A stretch of 64,000 bases of DNA from Magnetovibrio sp. Lineage in GTDB: Bacteria > Pseudomonadota > Alphaproteobacteria > Rhodospirillales > Magnetovibrionaceae. Made by a program: the position numbers and the translations under genes. The notes beneath the pieces were generated by a model. The model searched no databases. It saw only the letters and a program-made list of their open reading frames with translations, and was not told the DNA's origin. The stretch lies in the NCBI GenBank assembly GCA_026196495.1, contig JAPHSY010000010.1:21311-85310 (forward strand). Direction: 5' to 3'. Shown piece by piece: positions 57,608 through 64,000 of this stretch (the first letter of the stretch is position 1; each line of letters begins with the position of its first letter).

Positions 57608-59642
57608 GGAATTTGTCAACCACTCGGCGAAGTTCTTGTGAAGGGGTTTCTAGATCTTGACCTGCCCACAATACCCGGATTGCTGAACTGTAAGACGATG
57701 CTGAGGCACGACTGACATCGGCAACGGCTGTTGACACCAAATGAGAGTCGGAACGAACCTCTTGCATGTTGCGTGCGATTTCAGAAGTTGCCGCACCTTG
57801 TTGTTCAACAGCAGCAGCAGTGGCTGCGGATGACTCGCTGATTCTGGCAATGGTTTCACCAAAGCCTTTAATCGCGGTTGCAGAATCACCAGTTGCATTT
57901 TGCATGTCATTAATTTGGATGCTGATTTGTTCTGTTGCCTTTGCCGTTTGATTGGCAAGGTTTTTGACTTCCGATGCAACAACTGCAAAGCCTTTACCGG
58001 CTTCACCTGCACGGGCGGCCTCAATAGTGGCGTTGAGAGCCAGTAGGTTGGTTTGATCTGCAATATCGGTGATCAATTCAACGACTTCACCAATTTTATC
58101 TGCCGCCTTTGAAAGACCTTGGACCTTTTCGTTGGCTTGATCAGCTTCAGTCACAGCGACCGAAGCAATTTCAGCGCCTTTAGAAATTTGAGCACTGATT
58201 TCGCTGACTGAGGCGGAAAGTTCTTCGGCAGCGGCAGCAACAGTTTCAACGTTTGTAGAAGTCCGTATAGATGCTTCAGCAACCTCAAGTGAACGGCTAG
58301 ATGTCGTGTCGATCTTGTTGCCCATTTTACCCGCAATTGTGACAATCTCACTGGAACCATTATTCACGGCATCGACGATCCCGGTAACTTTGCTTTCCAG
58401 TTCCACAATGGCTTCTTCCATAACGGCACTGTGTTTCAGTTTTTCTTCTTGCTCGGCTTGTTGGGCAGCCGCCAGTTCACTGGCTTTAATCATGTTGTCT
58501 TTGAACACTACGACTGCACGGGCCATTTCTCCAACCTCGTCACCGCGGTGTGTGGCGTTAATTTCAACCGATTGATTGCCTTCAGCAAGAATTGTCATTT
58601 TCTCAGTCAGTCGACCAATCGGGCCGGAGATACTGCGGGCAATAAAGATAACCAAGCTAGCCGTGATAGCGATAAGAATCGCAACGATCAGCAACAATGA
58701 GAAGAATGTTGTTTGGGCAGATGACTTGATAGCCCCTGTTTGTGCCAGCAAATCAGTTGAGATTTTATCTTCAACTTGTTTCAACAAATTGATTTTTTTG
58801 GTGATGGTGCCAAACCAGTAAGGCCCTGTAATACCCTGCATGTCTTTGGTGATAGGGCTTTCGATGGCAATTTTGCGCATGCGCTCGACTTCATCGACAT
58901 CAGGGCCAACCAACGTATTCTTCAAGAAGTCGCGTTGTTCCTGAGTAGAGTAAATGCTGAAGGTGTAAAGGAAGGTGTCCTGCATTGCGATGAGCTGGAG
59001 GAACTTTCTATAAATGACAGGTTTGAATTCACCTGCACCGAAACCTGCACCGCCCATAGCCCGTTCGATGCCTGCACGTTCTTTGCCTTGCAAGAAAGCG
59101 GTGTATGCAGCAATTGATTTTGTGACGTCTGGGTTGTTGCTTAAGACGGCCATTTCTTCAACAATTTTGAGCAACTTTGCAATGGTTGGGGTGTAATAAC
59201 CAGCCATTTGGGGAACAGTAATGCTGCGTTCTTGAACACCCTTGCGAGTTTTTTCCAGTTCTGCAAGAGCATCTTTTGCAGTCTCGATTTTTTTCGTTAG
59301 GTTTGCACCAAATGATTCAGCGTCAAAGGCATTGAATGCACTATTCAGATTGTCATGTTTGCTTGAAGACAGTTCCCATTGCTGCGGCAGTTCCTTAACA
59401 AATTTTGTGCCCTTAGAACCGATAAACACAGCGGACGTGCCACGTTCTTTTTGTAATTCATGCACTAGTGCACTGACTGTAGGAGCAAGGTCCGCAAGTT
59501 CTTGGAGGCTCTCCATCTCATTAACAATGGATCGTTTCTCTAAGATTGTTGCACCGGAAAAATACAACATGCCAAGTACCGGCAGTAACAGACCAACTGA
59601 AATACGACTGCTTACCTTAATATTTTCAAGAAATGAAAACAT
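57591..59642 (-). CDS. Methyl-accepting chemotaxis protein with nitrate/nitrite-sensing (NIT) domain
   Basis: LVHELQKERGTSAVFIGSKG...QGKERAGIERA NIT motifs; [43 protein letters not shown]. Confidence 0.93.
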   Translation of the reverse strand: MFSFLENIKVSSRISVGLLLPVLGMLYFSGATILEKRSIVNEMESLQELADLAPTVSALVHELQKERGTSAVFIGSKGTKFVKELPQQWELSSSKHDNLNSAFNAFDAESFGANLTKKIETAKDALAELEKTRKGVQERSITVPQMAGYYTPTIAKLLKIVEEMAVLSNNPDVTKSIAAYTAFLQGKERAGIERAMGGAGFGAGEFKPVIYRKFLQLIAMQDTFLYTFSIYSTQEQRDFLKNTLVGPDVDEVERMRKIAIESPITKDMQGITGPYWFGTITKKINLLKQVEDKISTDLLAQTGAIKSSAQTTFFSLLLIVAILIAITASLVIFIARSISGPIGRLTEKMTILAEGNQSVEINATHRGDEVGEMARAVVVFKDNMIKASELAAAQQAEQEEKLKHSAVMEEAIVELESKVTGIVDAVNNGSSEIVTIAGKMGNKIDTTSSRSLEVAEASIRTSTNVETVAAAAEELSASVSEISAQISKGAEIASVAVTEADQANEKVQGLSKAADKIGEVVELITDIADQTNLLALNATIEAARAGEAGKGFAVVASEVKNLANQTAKATEQISIQINDMQNATGDSATAIKGFGETIARISESSAATAAAVEQQGAATSEIARNMQEVRSDSHLVSTAVADVSRASASSYSSAIRVLWAGQDLETPSQELRRVVDKFLNSVR

Positions 59643-60417
59643 TTTCTGCTCCTAGTTCAAGATGACTCCCATAAAAAGAATGTTTGTTTAGAGTCAATAT
59701 CGTGATGGACAGCACATTGACCAATGGAACGATGTAATAGATGCAAGCGCAATCATTTTTTCTGAAAACATTTAAACTAATGCTCTCAGTATACTCAGGG
59801 CCGATATCGGAAAGTTGTTTGTGCAGCGCATACAACCATTATTTGGTGTGCTAATCCGTGTTTGTGTGTGTCAGTTCTTATTTTAGTGTTGTTACATTCT
59901 AGTGCATATCCTGGCATTCTTTAATGACCGTAATCAATTCGCAAAATTGAAAATGAAGGGCTGGGCGCTATTTTTGCTGCTGGTGGTTCTCGTGTGAGTA
60001 GTAGTGTATGCAGAAAAAGGCGTGCGTTTGGGAAGGTCCGCCATGTTGGAGAGCTGTATTTGTAACTCATTGGTTGTAAGTATTTTGTATTTTCCAACTC
60101 ATGCGAATATTAATGCACGTTAATATTAGATTGTTCTTACGTAATGTCGGTTGTGTATAAATATAGGAATATTCTAATGTATTTGGCATTTGGGGCTCTC
60201 ATTACTATGATTTAGAGGTGTATATACCAAAGATGTACAGTCTATACCTTTGCCACGCTTGACGTAGACGGCTAAGTGTATTGAACTAAAGGAAAGAGGG
60301 TAAACCTCAAATATAAATGCGTGAAAAAACAATCGACAATGATGTAACTCACACAATAACAATTGCTGGACAAGCAAGAGACTATGGGATTTGGACATCC
60401 TATGGGATGGGGTGAAA

Positions 60418-62367
60418 ATGAAAAACTTAGCCATTCGTTTGCAAACAACACTAATCGCAATTCTTGCAGTGGTCGGATTTGTGGTTACTGGCTTGATCTA
60501 TTGGACGAGCAATAGTCAGCTTCAAAAAGTTTTAGCCAATCAAGAAACTGCTGTTAACGGTCTGAGCATTACCGAAGATGTGAAGTATCAGTTTTTAACG
60601 GCCCGTCGTCATGAAAAGGATTTTATTTTACGTCTCGACAACAAGTATGTTGAGCAACATGGGGTAACGAGTTTCAATGTTGAAGCAGGTCTAGAGCAGA
60701 TGAAGACTATGTATGATGAGCCTGAAGTTATTGATCTCATCACCCAGGTTGAAGCAAAGTTTCAAGCTTACAAATCTCAATTCGATCTTGTTCAATCAAT
60801 GTCAAACACCATTGGCTTGACCCCTGAATTGGGTTTGCGTGGAAATATGGCTGCTGCTGCTGATGCTATAGAAAGCGAACTGGATTTGATTAGTGATCAG
60901 GCACTGCTGGTTAAGATGCAGTTGATGCGCGGTCATGAAAAAGATTTTCTTTTGCTAAAAGATCAAAAGTCAATTGATGAGATGAAGGCGCGATTGGGCG
61001 AGTTTGAGTTTCAGATTGCTTGGTCTTCAGTTCCCAAAGAAGATCGTGAGCCCGTTGTTCTGTTGATGAAGGCATATCACAACGTTTTTAATAAACTGGC
61101 AAAGCTTCAGCAGGAAATTGGCCCGGAAATTGATCAGCTCAGCACGTTGTTTTCTGAAGTCACGCCACTTTTTGCGGAAATACAATCGAAAAGCTTTGAA
61201 TCCCGGACACTGGCAACGGAAGCCGCAAAAAGCAGTATGTCCACCACATTCATTACGATGATGGGGGTTATGGCTGTGATGGCGGCTGTTGTTGGTGTTT
61301 CTGCATTGATTATTGGTGGCTGGATCAGTCGCCCTATTGGTCGCATGACAGAGGTTATGAACACCCTGTCGGGGCAAGATTTGAGTGTGGAAGTACCTCA
61401 CCAAGATCGTACCAATGAAATTGGTGTGATGGCAGAAGCGCTCGAAGTGTTCAAATCAAATATGATTCAGGCCGAAGAAATGGCCCGTGAACAACAGCGT
61501 GAGCATGAGGAAAAAGCTCGGCGTGCTGAAGAAATGGATATTGCGGTTCAAGAATTTGATACCAAAGTGACCCAAATCTTGGAAACTGTAACCAATGATT
61601 CTGACAGCATTGTTAACATTGCCGAACAGATGGGGTCAAAAATCGATCAATCAACAAGCCGTTCTCTGGATGTTGCGGAAGCGTCTGGGCGCACCACGAC
61701 AAATGTTGCGACCGTTTCTGCGGCTGCTGAAGAGCTGTCGTCGTCCATTACGGAAATCAGCCGCCAAGTTTCCAAGGGTTCGCAGATGTCTAATGCCGCC
61801 AAGGAAGAAGCTGATCGTACGATTGTGAAGGTTCAAGGGCTATCTGATGCTGCACAGAAAATTGGTGAAGTGGTTTCGTTGATCACAGATATTGCTGATC
61901 AAACCAACTTGTTGGCACTGAACGCTACCATTGAGGCTGCACGTGCTGGTGAAGCCGGTAAGGGCTTTGCTGTGGTCGCAAGTGAAGTTAAAAACCTCGC
62001 CAATCAAACGGCCAAAGCTACGGATGAGATTAGTGTGCAAATTACAGGCATTCAAAACGCCACAGAGGATTCAGCACAATCCATTCGTGAATTTGGTCAC
62101 ACAATTGCTCAGATTAGCGAATCGTCCGCAGCAACGGCTGCCGCAGTTGAAGAACAAGGAGCCTCTACACAAGAGATTGCCCGAAACATTCGCGATGTGT
62201 CATCGGATGCAGAATTGGTGTCCACAGCTGTTCGTGATGTTAGCCGTTCGTCTGCTTCTTCTTACAGTTCAGCAATTCGTGTATTGTGGAAGGGACAAGA
62301 TCTAAAAAAACCAACCCAAGAGTTGAACCATGTTGTAGAGTCATTTCTCAATACAGTCCGTTCTTAA
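60418..62367 (+). CDS. Methyl-accepting chemotaxis protein with HBM-like sensor domain
   Basis: [22 protein letters not shown]...[24 protein letters not shown] signalling hairpin. Confidence 0.93.
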   Translation: MKNLAIRLQTTLIAILAVVGFVVTGLIYWTSNSQLQKVLANQETAVNGLSITEDVKYQFLTARRHEKDFILRLDNKYVEQHGVTSFNVEAGLEQMKTMYDEPEVIDLITQVEAKFQAYKSQFDLVQSMSNTIGLTPELGLRGNMAAAADAIESELDLISDQALLVKMQLMRGHEKDFLLLKDQKSIDEMKARLGEFEFQIAWSSVPKEDREPVVLLMKAYHNVFNKLAKLQQEIGPEIDQLSTLFSEVTPLFAEIQSKSFESRTLATEAAKSSMSTTFITMMGVMAVMAAVVGVSALIIGGWISRPIGRMTEVMNTLSGQDLSVEVPHQDRTNEIGVMAEALEVFKSNMIQAEEMAREQQREHEEKARRAEEMDIAVQEFDTKVTQILETVTNDSDSIVNIAEQMGSKIDQSTSRSLDVAEASGRTTTNVATVSAAAEELSSSITEISRQVSKGSQMSNAAKEEADRTIVKVQGLSDAAQKIGEVVSLITDIADQTNLLALNATIEAARAGEAGKGFAVVASEVKNLANQTAKATDEISVQITGIQNATEDSAQSIREFGHTIAQISESSAATAAAVEEQGASTQEIARNIRDVSSDAELVSTAVRDVSRSSASSYSSAIRVLWKGQDLKKPTQELNHVVESFLNTVRS

Positions 62368-62417
62368 TGCTATATATATGATTGGTCTTATGACCAGTAC
62401 CACGTGGAGAGATAACC

Positions 62418-62720
62418 ATGGATTACACCATCAATAACGACAGTACCCAACGTAATGTAAATATGAACGGGCGGCTGACTTTTAACGATCATGACGTATT
62501 TCGGGAAATTACGAAGTCTTTGGAAGAAACAGGCCCCAGCAAATGTATGATCAACCTCAATGGACTCGAATTTATCGATTCTGCGGGACTGGGATTGTTG
62601 CTACTGGTCAAAGAAGCCGCAGGTGAGAACAATATTTCACTATCGATTACGGGGGCCAAAGATCAAGTGGCCAAGATGCTTGATATCACCAAATTTAATG
62701 AGTTAATCGATATCGAGTAG
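62418..62720 (+). CDS. STAS-domain anti-sigma-factor antagonist
   Basis: INLNGLEFIDSAGLGLLLLVKEAAG. Confidence 0.93.
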   Translation: MDYTINNDSTQRNVNMNGRLTFNDHDVFREITKSLEETGPSKCMINLNGLEFIDSAGLGLLLLVKEAAGENNISLSITGAKDQVAKMLDITKFNELIDIE

Positions 62721-62727
62721 TCAAAGC

Positions 62728-63468
62728 ATGGCCGCAGATCCAGCATCGTTGGCCTTATTGTATTGTGCGACGCTTCCCGACAATGTGGCGGTGTTTGCGC
62801 AAAGCAATGGTATGACTACGACGCAGGTGTCTGTTGATGATGCAGACGATAATGCGGGTGAGAGTGCGCAAAACACCAATGTCTTTGTTATTTCCGATGT
62901 GACGGAACACCGTTTGGACCGGGTATTGCTTCCCAATGTTGATGCATGCGTTGAAGCAACACCGAACTTTTGCGGTATGGATGAGGATGTGTTGGGGCGT
63001 ATTAACGACAGCGACATCTTTATTTCACTGACAACGGCCAGTGCTTACAGCAACGAATTGGCTTTGCATTTTTATCGATGGGTCGCTGCCAAGATTAAAC
63101 TCAATGACGACTTGGCGGGTAACTTGGAACTTGCGTTACAAGAAGCCCTCGCCAATGGTCTGATTCACGGAAATATGGGGTTGAATAAAACCTTGCCCGA
63201 TAGTTTTCATGACCTGGAAAGTTATTCTGAAACGGTCCATGAAAAACTTGAGAGTGAAGATGCTGGGCAAAAGCGCATTGAGGTCTGGGGTAAGTGGGAT
63301 GACAAGGAATTGGCGATTTCAATTCTAGATCACGGCGCAGGCTTTGATGTAAATGCACCCGTAGAAAAAAGCGTGACAGGATGGGGGTTAAACCTTATCC
63401 GCCATCTTGCCAAAGATATCGCGATTACGGATAACGGGTGTAAAATGACGATGCGGTTTGAGCGGTGA
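62728..63468 (+). CDS. HATPase_c protein (anti-sigma-like serine kinase)
   Basis: LELALQEALANGLIHGNMGLN N-box; ISILDHGAGFDVNAP and GWGLNLIRHLAKDI G-boxes. Confidence 0.85.
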   Translation: MAADPASLALLYCATLPDNVAVFAQSNGMTTTQVSVDDADDNAGESAQNTNVFVISDVTEHRLDRVLLPNVDACVEATPNFCGMDEDVLGRINDSDIFISLTTASAYSNELALHFYRWVAAKIKLNDDLAGNLELALQEALANGLIHGNMGLNKTLPDSFHDLESYSETVHEKLESEDAGQKRIEVWGKWDDKELAISILDHGAGFDVNAPVEKSVTGWGLNLIRHLAKDIAITDNGCKMTMRFER

Positions 63469-64000
63469 ACACTTCAGACGACAGCCAAGATACAGAGTTG
63501 GAAAAATTCATCTCTGAAGCCCGGGTGCTCATTGTTGACGATAATGAACGCAACCGGATGCTGATTAGTGCTTTCTTAAAAGCTGCAAATATCAACAACC
63601 AGGAATTTGCCTGTGACGGGGTAGATGGGTTGGATAAAGTTGATGAATTCAATCCCGATTTGATCATTTTGGATATTATGATGCCCAATATGGACGGCAT
63701 TGAATTTATGCACCATCTTCGCAACAGTGCTGACCAAGCAACAACCCCAATTTTGGTGCAAACAGCACTTAGTAGCCCGGATGAATGCAATCGGATTTAT
63801 GCGAGTGGTGCTTCGGATATGGTGTCAAAGCCTATCAATGCGGCAGAAATGATTACGCGCGTTCGAACTCACTTACAGCTGCGTCATTTGGCCAATGTCT
63901 ACCAAAACCAAATGCGTATTGAAACTGAATTGAATGCGGCGCGTCGTATGCAAGAAGCGCTATTGCCTCCCTCAAGTTTATTGGATGAGGTTTGTGAGAA
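63465..64000 (+). CDS. Response regulator, probably fused to a SpoIIE/PP2C phosphatase (truncated by window end)
   Basis: GTG overlaps the previous stop (GTGA). Manual translation VLIVDDNERNRMLISAFL...DLIILDIMMPNMDGIEFM...VSKPINAAEMITRV, then LNAARRMQEALLPPSS typical of SpoIIE linkers. Confidence 0.88.
   Translation, partial: MNTSDDSQDTELEKFISEARVLIVDDNERNRMLISAFLKAANINNQEFACDGVDGLDKVDEFNPDLIILDIMMPNMDGIEFMHHLRNSADQATTPILVQTALSSPDECNRIYASGASDMVSKPINAAEMITRVRTHLQLRHLANVYQNQMRIETELNAARRMQEALLPPSSLLDEVCE

Noticed and set aside
59643-60417. ~775 bp intergenic region, considered for a hidden RNA gene or small ORF
   Set aside because: AT-rich with no convincing stem-rich RNA, tRNA or codon-biased ORF that I could identify by eye.

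Overview
The window is about 64 kb of what looks like an alphaproteobacterial (Rhodospirillales-like) chromosome; that assignment is inferred from protein character only. Main contents, left to right: (1) housekeeping genes: PHA synthase, OmpA-family lipoprotein, LL-DAP/alanine-type aminotransferase, homoserine dehydrogenase, RecJ, a CPA2 antiporter, an HBM-type chemoreceptor and a PPi-type phosphofructokinase. (2) An intact tRNA-Glu(UUC), with a diverged copy of its 3' half about 4.5 kb downstream next to an integrase N-terminal fragment: the scar of one or more tRNA-targeted integrations. (3) A HlyD/FtsX/ATPase efflux-type ABC operon. (4) A ZrgABCD-like zinc-import operon (DUF2796 / ATPase / FtsX permease / DUF3299) preceded by a Zur-box-like palindrome. 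(5) An ~11.4 kb co-directional block (27177-38605, minus strand) of mostly orphan envelope proteins: a caspase-fold protease with SH3, ExbB-like and ExbD-like membrane proteins, two TonB-like Pro-rich proteins, lipoproteins, a DUF4384 membrane protein, an anti-sigma-like protein, a ~517 aa orphan and a lytic transglycosylase. This is the best candidate for an undescribed system. (6) A nitric-oxide reductase locus (tandem Crp/Fnr regulators, norCB, norQ, norD, norE/norF-like, an unannotated 54 aa membrane ORF). (7) An eight-gene minus-strand metal-uptake operon (DUF2946, TonB receptor, DUF4198-like, polyferredoxin, SafE, TonB, ExbB, ExbD) with two FNR/Dnr-type boxes upstream, divergent from a PilJ/heme-c/histidine-kinase/hemerythrin fusion. 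(8) Two more chemoreceptors (NIT and HBM-like) and a STAS / HATPase / response-regulator module that runs off the end. No CRISPR array, rRNA or intact transposon was seen.
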